Of a stretch of DNA of 64,000 nucleotides, positions 16,752-25,918 are shown piece by piece. Both the position numbers and the translations under genes were made by a program. The notes beneath the pieces are model-generated. The model was given only the letters and a program-made list of their open reading frames with translations, did not search any database and was not told where the DNA came from. The stretch comes from an uncultured Bacilli bacterium (GTDB lineage Bacteria; Bacillota_I; Bacilli_A; RF39; UBA660): the NCBI GenBank assembly GCA_934095825.1, contig CAKOKQ010000007.1, forward strand, positions 1 through 64,000. Direction: 5' to 3'. Position 1 is the first letter of the stretch. Every line of letters starts with the position of its first letter.

Positions 16752-17829
16752 CAGTAACTAAATACGCTGTATATTCATTAATAATCATATTAATAATTGG
16801 TAATAATTTTTTTACCTGACGATAAGAACTATAATCATAACTTGACTTAGCACTAGCTAAAACAATCATTGGGTGATAGCCAAACAAAACTCCCGAAGAA
16901 ATGGTTACATCTTTCGTAAATCCTTCCTTAGTAGCACTGCTAATATTAGGAATAGTATTTTTAAAATAATTATAAGCATTAGTAGAAAGTAAATTTAAGT
17001 ACTCTTCTCCCCAAGAATTTTCAGTGGCAAAATGGTATATTTCTTGCCAAATCATCGCCATACTTCTTAAATCAGTAAGTCCCCAAGGATTATACAAAGA
17101 CAAATGTAACTTTTTTATCCCCAGTTCATCTAACATTGCATTATAACCACTAACCCCAAAATGTCCGTGTAACATTTTATAGGCCACATTATCACTATAC
17201 ACAACAGTTAATTTTATTAAGTCTCTAATCGAATACATCGTCCCAACTGGACTTAATTTAACGGTACCAGTGCCGCTATTATAATAATTATAAGTATATG
17301 GTATTTCTTCGTCTAAGCTTATATTGCCAAGACTCACTTGCTTATAAAGATATAAACAGTACGCTGATTTAATTACACTAGCCGTTTGATAAGCTTGATC
17401 AACATTATAGCCAAAAGATGTTCCCGTAGCCATATCGATTACATAAATAGAAGAATAGGACTTGTAGTTATTGATAGTTTGATATAATAAATTTTTAACC
17501 CCATCACTTACAGTAAAATCTGTATTTAAAGTCGTCAATTCATTTTTTACATAAGAATAAGAATTTATATCTAGTCTATCAATATTTCTATCTAACTTTT
17601 CTCCTGGATTAAATTCATTTTCATAGTCATAATCATAATCAGGCATTTCTTCATTTTTACTTAAAAGTTCCTTATTTTCTTCAAAAGCATCATTCTTAGT
17701 CAAAGCATCAGCTTTTACATCACCATATGTTTTTTCTATATATAAATTAACTGTTTTACAGGCAAGTAGCCCAATGACTCCTGCCAAAAGTACCAATATA
17801 ACAAAATATTTTATAAATTTCTTTATCAT
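16744..17829 (-). CDS. Class A beta-lactamase-fold serine hydrolase, membrane-bound
   Basis: The N-terminus is hydrophobic and ends LLAC, a plausible lipobox, so it may be a lipoprotein or a signal-anchored protein. A linker rich in Asp, Glu and Tyr follows (about 55-90), then a class A beta-lactamase-like domain. The nucleophile motif is SVIK (about residues 151-154) and the second motif is YSDN. The place of the usual KTG reads KEG (TKEGFTK), an unusual change. It is therefore probably a penicillin-recognising hydrolase acting on cell wall, not necessarily a resistance enzyme. AAGGA supports the ATG at 17829 rather than a TTG six bases earlier. Its terminator separates it from ftsE. Confidence 0.82.
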   Translation of the reverse strand: MIKKFIKYFVILVLLAGVIGLLACKTVNLYIEKTYGDVKADALTKNDAFEENKELLSKNEEMPDYDYDYENEFNPGEKLDRNIDRLDINSYSYVKNELTTLNTDFTVSDGVKNLLYQTINNYKSYSSIYVIDMATGTSFGYNVDQAYQTASVIKSAYCLYLYKQVSLGNISLDEEIPYTYNYYNSGTGTVKLSPVGTMYSIRDLIKLTVVYSDNVAYKMLHGHFGVSGYNAMLDELGIKKLHLSLYNPWGLTDLRSMAMIWQEIYHFATENSWGEEYLNLLSTNAYNYFKNTIPNISSATKEGFTKDVTISSGVLFGYHPMIVLASAKSSYDYSSYRQVKKLLPIINMIINEYTAYLVTEE

Positions 17830-18019
17830 AGCCAATCCTTAGTTTCATCACATTTTTCTATAAATTTTATAATTCATAAGCCCACTTAAGCCAATTTTAA
17901 TATTTACCAAATTAGTGTTTAACAAATTAATATACATTATCATGTTAACCAACTTATCAAATTTCTTTTTAAAGTAACAACTTATATTTGAAATGAACTT
18001 ATAACTTTTTCTAGCAAAT

Positions 18020-18904
18020 TTAAATTAACATTCTTTTTTCTTTCTTCCCACCAGTTACCTCATAACAATCACTAACAACAATAAATGCATTAGGATCAAT
18101 CTCTAAGATTTTTTCCCGAAAAGCATTATAAGCTCTAGTTGGCACCACTATTTGCAGCATTTTTCCTTTTTCAAACATAAAACCGCCAGTGGTATCTAAA
18201 ATTGTTACCCCAGTATGCATATTATTAATAGCGTAATCCTGTATCTTGCGATATTTTTTGCTAGAAATTAAAAACATTTTACTAGTAGAAATTCCAATAA
18301 TAATTTTATCAACAATATTAGTAGAAATTATTAATAAAATCAGAGAATATATTGCCCTTGGTATTCCGAAAACCAAAATTCCTAGCAGAACAATTACGGT
18401 ATTCATTAATAGCTGAGCATTTCCTTCAGTCAAATGTTGATATTTATGAATAATTTTCATAATAATATCACTGCCACCCAAAGTAAAACCACTCTTATAG
18501 ATTAAGCCATTACCTAACCCCAACAAGACCCCCGCTATAATAATGATGATAACAATATTAGAAAATGTTAAAAAAGGAGCCATTACATCACAAAGCGGTT
18601 TGACAAAATCAATAAGTAAAGGATAAAGGATAGCTCCTATTACACTATTATAAGTTGTATCCTTATCTAAAGTAAAATACGATAATATTATTAGAAAAAT
18701 ACTACTCCCAAAAATAAAATAAGATGGTTTAATTCCACATAAAAAATTTAGCATAGTAGCAATACCCGTCATACCACCAATATTAAATTCATTTGGCAAA
18801 ACAAACAAGTTATAATTAAATGCTAAAATCAACAAACCTACTAGAAATGCCAATAATTTTTTTAGTCTTTCCATATCAGTTATATGCCCTATTACTCTTT
18901 TCAT
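18020..18904 (-). CDS. YitT family membrane protein (DUF161 + DUF2179)
   Basis: This 294-residue protein has five to six membrane segments in residues 15-205. A cytosolic C-terminal DUF2179 domain follows, ending in the typical ILEIDPNAFIVVSDCYEVTGG. The glycine-rich blocks NEFNIGGMTGIATML and SGFTLGGSDIIMKII are diagnostic of YitT proteins. Their function is uncertain; transport has been proposed. It is divergent from gerQ with only 70 bases between. A second paralogue lies at 36999-37868. Confidence 0.9.
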   Translation of the reverse strand: MKRVIGHITDMERLKKLLAFLVGLLILAFNYNLFVLPNEFNIGGMTGIATMLNFLCGIKPSYFIFGSSIFLIILSYFTLDKDTTYNSVIGAILYPLLIDFVKPLCDVMAPFLTFSNIVIIIIIAGVLLGLGNGLIYKSGFTLGGSDIIMKIIHKYQHLTEGNAQLLMNTVIVLLGILVFGIPRAIYSLILLIISTNIVDKIIIGISTSKMFLISSKKYRKIQDYAINNMHTGVTILDTTGGFMFEKGKMLQIVVPTRAYNAFREKILEIDPNAFIVVSDCYEVTGGKKEKRMLI

Positions 18905-18974
18905 TATTTTACTCCTATTATAATAATACTATATTTTTTTGATTTTGCATATAGTTAGTGAGGTGAATTTTTAA

Positions 18975-19415
18975 ATGAATGGAACATATTATCAAAACCC
19001 AACTTTCCCAACTAACCAAAATAATTATGATGTCAACATGAATTCTATCCCGAATAATCAAGGTCTTCCTAACAATAACAATATGGCTAATAGCACAAAT
19101 ATTCCAAGTACAATAAACAACTACAATCCTGATTATAATCCCACCACATCACTGCCTATGGAGCAAAGTTATATTGAAAATATTTTAAGGTTGAATAAAG
19201 GAAAAATGGTTAAAGCTTATGTTAGTTTTCCGGATTCTACCGAATGGCGCAACAAAATTTTTGCAGGGCGCATTGAAGAAGCAGGTCGCGATCATCTAAT
19301 TATCAGCAACCCCAACACTGGTGAGTGGGATTTAATTTTAATGATTTACTTAAATTATGTTACCTTTGATGAAAGAATAAACTATAGCCATAGCTATTCA
19401 CAAAAGAACTTCTAA
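18975..19415 (+). CDS. gerQ: Spore coat protein GerQ
   Basis: GerQ is a spore-coat protein that is crosslinked by transglutaminase in B. subtilis and is needed for localising the lytic enzyme CwlJ. The N-terminal 60 residues are low-complexity (Asn, Pro, Tyr, Gln). The C-terminal domain (about 62-140) carries the family sequence SYIENILRLNKGK, then FAGRIEEAGRDHLIISNP and YLNYVTFDE. This 146-residue gene is one of the few plus-strand genes here. Its stop codon lies in the loop of a hairpin shared with the convergent neighbour. With spo0A it argues for a sporulation programme. Confidence 0.92.
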   Translation: MNGTYYQNPTFPTNQNNYDVNMNSIPNNQGLPNNNNMANSTNIPSTINNYNPDYNPTTSLPMEQSYIENILRLNKGKMVKAYVSFPDSTEWRNKIFAGRIEEAGRDHLIISNPNTGEWDLILMIYLNYVTFDERINYSHSYSQKNF

Positions 19416-19430
19416 AAAAAGAAGTTCTTT
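19403..19430. terminator. Shared bidirectional terminator of two convergent genes
   Basis: AAAGAACTTC (19403-19412) and GAAGTTCTTT (19421-19430) form a perfect 10-bp stem. The 8-base loop carries the gerQ stop codon, and the two convergent coding sequences overlap by 4 bases here. Confidence 0.75.
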
Positions 19431-19912
19431 ACTATTTCTAAAGCAATTCCTAATTTTCCTGAATAAAAATGTCCCGGATAAATTTTTGTATCTAATGGAT
19501 ATTTGCTAATTTTTTCTAAAGATTTTTGCATTTCTTCATGACTTCCCGTTGGCAAATCCATGCGACCAATTGAGTTATAAAACAAAAAATCACCCGTAAA
19601 CATTACCTTTTCATCAGCAAAATAAAAAGTTTTAGAATCATTTGTATGACCAGAAGTGGCAATTACTTCATATTTAAAAGTTTTATTTTTATATTGATTA
19701 GCTTTTACTCTGTATTTATCCTCTAATTGCTTCAAAGCTCCAATATGATCAAAATGATTATGGGTAACCAAAATTTCTTCTAACTCGCCATGAATTTCAC
19801 TATCAATTTTTGCAAATTCATCGCCGGGGTCAATTACCAAATACTTACCATCTTTTTCTAAAATATAACAGTTTTCATCTAACTCTCCTACTACTAGTTG
19901 CTTTATTTTCAT
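19412..19912 (-). CDS. Metallo-beta-lactamase-fold hydrolase (glyoxalase II-like)
   Basis: The 166-residue protein has a compact MBL fold with the metal motif THNHFDH (His51, His53, Asp55, His56). The downstream ligands are GHT, GDFLF and YPGH. It resembles the short YqgX-type hydrolases related to glyoxalase II, which may cleave thioesters. At 166 residues it is shorter than typical members (about 210) through trimmed loops, not through loss of motifs. It converges on gerQ with a 4-base overlap and appears monocistronic. Confidence 0.85.
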   Translation of the reverse strand: MKIKQLVVGELDENCYILEKDGKYLVIDPGDEFAKIDSEIHGELEEILVTHNHFDHIGALKQLEDKYRVKANQYKNKTFKYEVIATSGHTNDSKTFYFADEKVMFTGDFLFYNSIGRMDLPTGSHEEMQKSLEKISKYPLDTKIYPGHFYSGKLGIALEIVKNFFF

Positions 19913-20002
19913 CTATATCACCAGTAACTACAATAGCACATAATTTATTTACTAGCAAGTTTCTATGTGTTATACTATTCGTATAAGATATGAGGTGGAA
20001 TT

Positions 20003-20548
20003 ATGGCGTTTATTTATGCTATCTTAATCATTTTGATTGTTGGCGGAATTGGTACTATCACATATATTGTTTATTACAATGCTCTTCAAGATTGTAAAGT
20101 TAAAATTGATGAAGCAGAAAGTATGATAGATGAGGCTCTTCGTTCAAAATATGATATTCTTCTTAAGTTAGAGTCTATAATTAAAAACAATATAAAAGAA
20201 ACAAAAATCAATTTTAAGGATTTAAATGACCTAAAAAAAGAAAGCATCTCTAATTTTCAACTAGAGCGAAAATTAGTTGATACTGTCTTACTTATTAGCA
20301 AAATTCAAGATGATTTTCCTGAATTAGAAGAGCAAAAAGATTATCGTGAGCTTCTAAATGACATTCGAGTTATGGATGAAAGAATAAATGCTTCTAAAAA
20401 ATTTTATAACAAATATACTTCTAAATCTAATGAATTAGTCCGTAAATTTCCATCAAATATTATTGCTAAATTTCATAATATTACCATTCGCAACTTCTTT
20501 GATAATAAAGATATGAATGATGATATCATTAATGATTTTAAATTATAA
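20003..20548 (+). CDS. lemA: LemA family membrane protein
   Basis: An N-terminal membrane segment (residues 3-25) is followed by a LemA helical-bundle domain. The family patterns ALQDCKVKIDEAESMIDEALRSK near the start (with ALRSKYDIL) and KYTSKSNELVRKFPSNIIAK near the end are visible. The role of LemA is not settled; the N-terminus is proposed to be outside and the helical domain in the cytosol. The gene starts after a GAGGTGG site. It converges on ung, overlapping its 3' end by 6 bases. Confidence 0.88.
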   Translation: MAFIYAILIILIVGGIGTITYIVYYNALQDCKVKIDEAESMIDEALRSKYDILLKLESIIKNNIKETKINFKDLNDLKKESISNFQLERKLVDTVLLISKIQDDFPELEEQKDYRELLNDIRVMDERINASKKFYNKYTSKSNELVRKFPSNIIAKFHNITIRNFFDNKDMNDDIINDFKL

Positions 20549-21202
20549 TCGCCAATCAATCGGTTGGAGATTATTTTTTTGCAAAAATTCATTAGTTCTT
20601 GAAAAAGGTCGACTCCCAAAGAAACCACTACGACACGAAAAAGGTGATGGATGGGGGCTTGTTATAACTAAATGAATTGGATTAGTTATATATTGAGCTT
20701 TAGACTTGGCAAAATTCCCCCATAATATAAACACTACTGGTGTCGTTTTAGCATTGACTTTTCTAATAATATAATCTGTAAGTGGCTCCCAACCTAGATT
20801 TTTATGTGAAGCAGGACAATCTTTTTTTACGGTCAAAACACTATTTAATAGTAAAACGCCTTCTTTTGCCCACTTTGTTAGATCACCATCTCTATGTGGC
20901 ATAATACCTAAATCATCATATAATTCTTTATAAATGTTTTTTAAAGATGGTGGTATTTTTATATCTTTATGAACCGAAAAAGACAATCCCATCGCTTCCC
21001 CTACGCCATGGTAAGGGTCTTGGCCTACAATTACAACCTTTACATCTTTATAAGGCGTAAGTTTTAAAGCATTAAAAATATCTTCTTTTGGTGGAAAAAT
21101 AGTTTCTTTATTATATAAATTCAATACACCCTGATAAAATTTACCAAAGTTAGGGCTATCCCAAATAACTTTTAATTCATTATCCCAATCATTACCTATC
21201 AT
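20543..21202 (-). CDS. ung: Uracil-DNA glycosylase (family 1)
   Basis: The enzyme removes uracil from DNA as the first step of base-excision repair. The active-site motif is VGQDPYHG (catalytic Asp near residue 62). The aromatic pocket LSFSV, the LLLNSVLTV block and the DNA-intercalating loop HPSPFS with catalytic His are all present. A GTG at 21211 is possible, but the ATG at 21202 is better spaced from GAGAAG, giving 219 residues. Its 3' end overlaps lemA, and its last codons form the lemA terminator hairpin. Confidence 0.96.
   Translation of the reverse strand: MIGNDWDNELKVIWDSPNFGKFYQGVLNLYNKETIFPPKEDIFNALKLTPYKDVKVVIVGQDPYHGVGEAMGLSFSVHKDIKIPPSLKNIYKELYDDLGIMPHRDGDLTKWAKEGVLLLNSVLTVKKDCPASHKNLGWEPLTDYIIRKVNAKTTPVVFILWGNFAKSKAQYITNPIHLVITSPHPSPFSCRSGFFGSRPFSRTNEFLQKNNLQPIDWRL
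20546..20580 (+). terminator. lemA intrinsic terminator inside the ung 3' end
   Basis: TAATCGCCAA (20546-20555) pairs with TTGGAGATTA (20564-20573), with one G-A mismatch, and is followed by T7. It lies within the last ung codons on the opposite strand. Confidence 0.65.
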
Positions 21203-21235
21203 AACTTTCACTTCTCTCTACATCTTAATTTTATC

Positions 21236-21257
21236 AAATAAAAAGACCACTGTCTTT
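21236..21257 (-). terminator. Terminator of the rplI-dnaB-walJ-rlmH operon
   Basis: On the minus strand AAAGAC, loop AGTG, GTCTTT, then TTATTT, about 50 bases after rlmH. Confidence 0.65.
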
Positions 21258-21308
21258 AATTTCAGTAATCTTTTTAACTTTTTTAAAGTATTTATAATAA
21301 GTTGAATT

Positions 21309-21743
21309 TTATTTATGATATGTTTCATTATTATTTATTTTAAAAGCCCGATATATTTGCTCTAACAAAACACCTCTAAATAAACCGTGGGGCATTGTCA
21401 TCTTCGAAAATGACAACTTCAAATTAGCAGCATTTTTAATATTTTCTAATATTCCATCGGAACCACCAATAATAAATGTAATACAACTATAATGATTAAA
21501 AGTTTCATTTATAAAACTAGCAAACTCTAAAGAATTCATTTGTTTTCCTTCGATTGCTAAAGCTACAACATATTCATTCTTGCCTATATTTTTAATAATT
21601 TCTTTACTTTCTTGTTCAATATTGCTATCTTTTACTTCAATAATATTAAATTTATGATACTTATTAATTCTTTTATTATAATCTAAAATCATATCCATTA
21701 GATATTTTTCTTTTATTTTTCCAACACAAATCAACTTTATCAT
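21309..21743 (-). CDS. rlmH: 23S rRNA pseudouridine-1915 N3-methyltransferase RlmH
   Basis: RlmH is a SPOUT methyltransferase that modifies m3-psi1915 in helix 69 of 23S rRNA. The knot motifs are FIIGGSDGI and LSFSKMTMPHGLFRGVLLEQIYRA, and the C-terminus ends NETYHK as usual. At 144 residues it is slightly shorter than the typical 156-159, the difference lying in the N-terminal half. Its start overlaps walJ by 4 bases. This is the conserved walJ-rlmH neighbourhood of Bacillota. Confidence 0.95.
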   Translation of the reverse strand: MIKLICVGKIKEKYLMDMILDYNKRINKYHKFNIIEVKDSNIEQESKEIIKNIGKNEYVVALAIEGKQMNSLEFASFINETFNHYSCITFIIGGSDGILENIKNAANLKLSFSKMTMPHGLFRGVLLEQIYRAFKINNNETYHK

Positions 21744-22513
21744 AACTCTATAATCTCCGATTTTTCATTTTGTTTAGCACAACTAATATTTTCAAAATCA
21801 ACCCCGTACTCCAAGAAAATATTTTTGATTGTTTCCATAGCTTTTTCTTCCGTATTATTTTCATGAGAAAGGTGCGTTAATATTATTTTTTGCGTATTTT
21901 TGCCAATTAATTTAGCTAAATAGATACTAGCATCTTTATTAGATAAATGTCCATAAGGTCCAACAACTCTATCTTTTAACCAAGCTGGATATTTACCATT
22001 TAGTAACATCTCCACATCATGATTACTCTCAAACAAATATACAGTCTTATCCCTTAAAGAGTTAAAATATTTTTGATTCAAATAACCAGTATCAGTTAAA
22101 TAAACAACGCTATTATTTCCTTCATACAAAATATATCCTTTAGAATCCTTAGTATCATGGCTAGTTTTTATTACTTCAATTTTAACATTATCTAAATAAA
22201 TATCATCATCAAAAAGAATTAAATGTTCATACTTACTTATTGGGTTTTCACTTCCCAACTCACCTATCATTCCTACTGTCATATAAACATTTGCCTGATA
22301 TTTTTTTATATAATTTTCTAAAGCTCCAATATGATCGCTATGAATATGCGATATGATTATAGTATCAATATCAGTTAAAGAAACGCTTAATTCTTCTAAG
22401 CGTTCCTTTATATATCTAACATTAGTTCCCATATCAAACAATATTTTGTGTTTTTCCGTTTCTACATAAGTAGAGTTTCCCTTAGAACCACTAGCTAATA
22501 CACATATTCTCAT
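21740..22513 (-). CDS. walJ: MBL-fold hydrolase WalJ/YycJ
   Basis: The 257-residue MBL protein starts MRICVLASGSKGNSTYVE, a hallmark of YycJ, and has the metal motif SHIHSDH (His56, His58, Asp60, His61). In Bacillus yycJ belongs to the walRK operon and its product is linked to cell-wall and DNA-replication coordination; it may be a nuclease. No walRK genes are nearby. Instead it follows an M23 peptidase and dnaB, overlapping its neighbours by 1 and 4 bases. Confidence 0.9.
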   Translation of the reverse strand: MRICVLASGSKGNSTYVETEKHKILFDMGTNVRYIKERLEELSVSLTDIDTIIISHIHSDHIGALENYIKKYQANVYMTVGMIGELGSENPISKYEHLILFDDDIYLDNVKIEVIKTSHDTKDSKGYILYEGNNSVVYLTDTGYLNQKYFNSLRDKTVYLFESNHDVEMLLNGKYPAWLKDRVVGPYGHLSNKDASIYLAKLIGKNTQKIILTHLSHENNTEEKAMETIKNIFLEYGVDFENISCAKQNEKSEIIEL

Positions 22514-24030
22514 TATCTATATATTGTGATAGGATTTATAGCTTTACTGCCTTTTTGATATGGCACCCCAGTCCAGAAACCTAAGTGTAAGTGCGTACCA
22601 GTAACCAAACCACTCTTACCCATGGCGCCAATCTTCTGTGCACGGCTTACTTGTTGATTTTTAGAAACATAGACATCTGACAAGTGGGCATACAATGAAC
22701 AGTATCCATTTGGATGTTGAACAATAATGTTTAAACCACTACTTTTACCAGCATATCCACCGTAACCAGTCCATATAACTGTACCAGATGCAATTGCAAA
22801 AATTGGTGAGCCATAACCAGTACCAGATATATCTAAACCATCATGACTTGTACGGTTAAATAAGTAACGCGTACCAAAACCCGAAGTAATAATATATGGC
22901 TTTAATGTTGGCCAAGCATATTCCGTACCATCATCAACATAATTACCCCAGTTACCACTCGAAATAGATTTTTTACCTTTAACAATAACTTCATTAACAG
23001 TTTCTCTTACCATATATGTATTATCTTTATCGATAACAACTTGTTGACTGGCATCTCCATTAATTACCTGTGTACGCGAAGCAACACGGCGAATACCATT
23101 AACGCCCTTCGTTTGAACTAAACGATAACTAGTATCTTTAGAATAATCATACTTTGTTTCTGTCGAATATTTTTCTTCAACATCTTTAACAATATATTTA
23201 TCATATACCAATTGTAACATTGGATTAATTAAGGATATAACTACTTTATCTCCAACTGCTAATAAGTCATTTTCACTATTATATTTGGGATTAGCTACCA
23301 AAAATTCGGAAACATTTAACTCATTAGCCTCGGCAATACTAGCAATTGTATCTCCTACTTTTACTGTATATTCTGATTCTTTACTATCAGTTCCAAATAA
23401 CAAATACTTACTTAAGCTATCTACATCTGTAAAAATTTTCTCATCAGTGCTTATATAAGATTCTTTAATTGATATATTTTCTTGAAAATAAATATTTTCA
23501 ATTCGTTCACCTACATCAACAATCTCTTTTTGTTCATTATTAATATAAGCTAAATATTCATCTTCCGGAATAAATGATAAGATAACTTTCTTTATTGCTT
23601 CTTCAAATACCTTTTCATCTAAAACATTAATTTTAAACAATACTTTTGAATCTCCATTATCATCTTTATCACTTACTGTAATAGTATAACCCTTTATAGT
23701 AAAATTCTTTGATTCTTTTATTTTATCATAAATTTCTGTAACACTAGAAACACTAGAATTATATGTATTTAATTTAGTTATTGAAAATCCTTTTGGGGGA
23801 TATACTTGATCTACATTATATTCTTCTTTTATACTCGATTGTTCTTCATTAATAAGTGCATAAAGTTCATCTTGACTACCAATCATTCCTATTTTTTCAC
23901 CGTTTAAGTATACTTGATAAACCCCTTCTACTTCATCAGCATAACTAGTTTTATAAGAAGTGGCAATAAACATTGCTACTCCAAATATCATTGTCGTTAA
24001 TATGCATAGAATTTGTGTCTTTTTACTCAT
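22513..24030 (-). CDS. Secreted LysM-G5-M23 peptidoglycan endopeptidase
   Basis: The 505-residue protein has an N-terminal signal segment (about 6-31), then a region of about 185 residues without a clear fold. A LysM domain (about 220-265, YTVKVGDTIASIAEANELNV) and a G5-like region (about 275-352, with RVASRTQVING) follow. A C-terminal M23 domain (about 375-500) has metal motifs SHDGLDISG and GTHLHLGF. The order matches spore or vegetative wall M23 enzymes with LysM and G5 modules. The ATG (24030) overlaps the dnaB TGA in TGATG, so it is coupled to dnaB and walJ. Confidence 0.9.
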   Translation of the reverse strand: MSKKTQILCILTTMIFGVAMFIATSYKTSYADEVEGVYQVYLNGEKIGMIGSQDELYALINEEQSSIKEEYNVDQVYPPKGFSITKLNTYNSSVSSVTEIYDKIKESKNFTIKGYTITVSDKDDNGDSKVLFKINVLDEKVFEEAIKKVILSFIPEDEYLAYINNEQKEIVDVGERIENIYFQENISIKESYISTDEKIFTDVDSLSKYLLFGTDSKESEYTVKVGDTIASIAEANELNVSEFLVANPKYNSENDLLAVGDKVVISLINPMLQLVYDKYIVKDVEEKYSTETKYDYSKDTSYRLVQTKGVNGIRRVASRTQVINGDASQQVVIDKDNTYMVRETVNEVIVKGKKSISSGNWGNYVDDGTEYAWPTLKPYIITSGFGTRYLFNRTSHDGLDISGTGYGSPIFAIASGTVIWTGYGGYAGKSSGLNIIVQHPNGYCSLYAHLSDVYVSKNQQVSRAQKIGAMGKSGLVTGTHLHLGFWTGVPYQKGSKAINPITIYR

Positions 24031-25382
24031 CAATATTCTCCTTCTTTTTCAAGAACCATATAGTTTTTGAAATTCATCATTGTCGGTTCAAATAGTACTG
24101 TAAATTTACCAGTACCACCTTTTCTGTGTTTTGCAATGATTATATCTGTCTCGACATTTTCCGATTTTCCTAACTCTGTCTTGGCTTTATAGTAATCTTT
24201 ACGATTTATAAACATAACAATATCGGCATCTTGCTCAATTGAACCTGATTCTCTTAAGTCTGCAAGCATTGGTTCATTATTTTCTCTTTTTTCTGCATTA
24301 CGGGAAAGCTGCGCTAAAGCAATAACAGGAACTTTAAGTTCCATTGCCATCGTTTTAATAGCTCTTGAAATATCTGAAACTTCTTGTTGTCTAGATTCTG
24401 GTCTCCTGCCGCCCATAGTAAGTAACTGCAAGTAATCGATAATAATTAATCCTAGACCTTCTTTTTTGGTTGCAAGTCTACGACATTTAGCTCGAATATC
24501 ATTAACAGTAATACCAGAATTATCTTCAATATAAATATTAGTATCAGCAAGTTGACTTACTGCTTCATTATATTTTTTCCAATCATTCTGTCCCAACTGA
24601 CCATTAGTTAACTTTTTGCCTTCAATTCCTCCTAAAGCGCTAATCATACGATTGACCAACTGTTCGGCAGACATTTCTAAGTTGAATACAGCAATAGCTT
24701 TTTTCGTACTTTGAGCAGCATGAGTAGCAATATTTAAAGCAAATGCTGTCTTTCCCATACCGGGACGAGCCGCAATAACAATCATTTCACCTTCATGTAA
24801 ACCACTAGTTGCTTTATCTAAATCATAAAAACCAGTTTCTAAACCTGAAATAACACTATGATTTTGGGATAAATATTCTAATTGCTCTTGAGCTCTTGCT
24901 AATACCTCATTAATTGGGGCAAACTCAGTTGTCTGACGCGATCTAATAACATCTAAAATATTTTTTTCAGCCGTATCAAGTAGCCCCGTAACATCATCTG
25001 AATCATTATATGCGTCTGTTACAATATCTGTTGCCGTCGTTATAAGATTACGAACTATCATCTTTTCTTTAATAATGTTAATATAATAATCCAAGTTAGC
25101 AGCACTTACAACAGAGGTTATAACATCAGCCAAATATGTGGGGCCTCCAATTGCTCCTAAACTTTTAGACTTATCCAGTTCATCAGCCACAGTTGTTTGA
25201 TCAATAGGTACTCCCGCATCATGTAAATTTTTTATAGCAAGAAAAATCTTTTTATTAGCATCACTATAGAACATATCATCAGTAACTTCTTCTAAGACTT
25301 TACTAACAACTCTTTCATCAAGAAAACAAACACCCAAAACTGACATTTCAGCATCTAAATTTTGTGGCATTTTTCTTGCCAT
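24030..25382 (-). CDS. dnaB: Replicative DNA helicase DnaB
   Basis: The hexameric helicase (called DnaC in B. subtilis) unwinds DNA at the fork. The N-terminal domain (QNLDAEMSVLG) interacts with primase. The RecA-like C-terminal domain has Walker A ARPGMGKTAFA (about 205-215), Walker B LIIIDYLQLL and the QLSRNAEKR motif. The end block ADIVMFINRKDYY is also typical. At 450 residues it is full length. It is 9 bases downstream of rplI, a conserved linkage in Bacillota, and overlaps the M23 gene. Confidence 0.97.
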   Translation of the reverse strand: MARKMPQNLDAEMSVLGVCFLDERVVSKVLEEVTDDMFYSDANKKIFLAIKNLHDAGVPIDQTTVADELDKSKSLGAIGGPTYLADVITSVVSAANLDYYINIIKEKMIVRNLITTATDIVTDAYNDSDDVTGLLDTAEKNILDVIRSRQTTEFAPINEVLARAQEQLEYLSQNHSVISGLETGFYDLDKATSGLHEGEMIVIAARPGMGKTAFALNIATHAAQSTKKAIAVFNLEMSAEQLVNRMISALGGIEGKKLTNGQLGQNDWKKYNEAVSQLADTNIYIEDNSGITVNDIRAKCRRLATKKEGLGLIIIDYLQLLTMGGRRPESRQQEVSDISRAIKTMAMELKVPVIALAQLSRNAEKRENNEPMLADLRESGSIEQDADIVMFINRKDYYKAKTELGKSENVETDIIIAKHRKGGTGKFTVLFEPTMMNFKNYMVLEKEGEY

Positions 25383-25391
25383 ATTATCACC

Positions 25392-25832
25392 TTACTTCAC
25401 TAAATTAACTCTGATATTGAAGCGCACCTTCTTATGTAGTTCAACTGTTACATTGTGAACTCCAAGTGTATCTAAAGGAGCGTCAATTTGAATTTGCTTT
25501 TTATCTACTTTATACCCCATTTTGTTTAAGCTCTCAGCAATTTGTTTAGAAGAAACATTACCGAAAACTTTATCCATAGCTCCCGTTTTTACTTTAAAAG
25601 TAATATTTTCTCTAATTATTTTATCACGCATTTCTTGCATTTCTTTAACTAGTTTTTCTTCTTCTTGCTTACGCTTATCAAGCTCATTTGATAATATTTT
25701 GGTACTAGTCTTTGTTGCCGCAACAGCTAAACCGTTTTTAATCAAATAATTCATTCCATAGCCATCACTTACTTCAATAATATCATCTTTTTTACCTTGT
25801 TTTTTAACATCTTTTAGTAATATAACTTTCAT
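25392..25832 (-). CDS. rplI: 50S ribosomal protein L9 (bL9)
   Basis: L9 (146 residues) has its N-terminal RNA-binding domain (MKVILLKDVKKQGKK, GYGMNYLIKNGLAV), a long connecting helix and the C-terminal domain. It is the first gene of the rplI-dnaB-M23-walJ-rlmH operon, with an AAGGAG ribosome-binding site and a predicted promoter about 30 bases upstream of the ATG. In B. subtilis gdpP precedes rplI; it is absent here. Confidence 0.97.
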   Translation of the reverse strand: MKVILLKDVKKQGKKDDIIEVSDGYGMNYLIKNGLAVAATKTSTKILSNELDKRKQEEEKLVKEMQEMRDKIIRENITFKVKTGAMDKVFGNVSSKQIAESLNKMGYKVDKKQIQIDAPLDTLGVHNVTVELHKKVRFNIRVNLVK

Positions 25833-25859
25833 GTTTTTTCTCCTTTTTAATTCCTACTT

Positions 25860-25918
25860 ATTGTATCAAATATATACTTATCAGTCAAAAAAATTTATCC
25901 TTTTATTATGGATAAATT
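25860..25918 (-). promoter_or_regulatory. rplI: rplI promoter abutting an upstream hairpin
   Basis: TTGACT (25883-25888), 17 bases, TACAAT (25860-25865). Directly upstream of the -35 lies a perfect 9-bp hairpin (AATTTATCC 25892-25900 with GGATAAATT 25910-25918) followed on the minus strand by T-rich bases. It looks like a terminator blocking read-through into rplI. Confidence 0.6.

Noticed and set aside
18905..18974. Sporulation sigma promoter (sigE-type) upstream of gerQ
   Set aside because: CATATAGT resembles a sigE -10, but the best -35-like ATA is 14 bases away rather than the usual 16-18. Too weak to call.
23161..23168. TGTCGAA 0A-box match inside the LysM-G5-M23 gene
   Set aside because: It is within coding sequence, far from a start codon and unpaired, so it is expected by chance.
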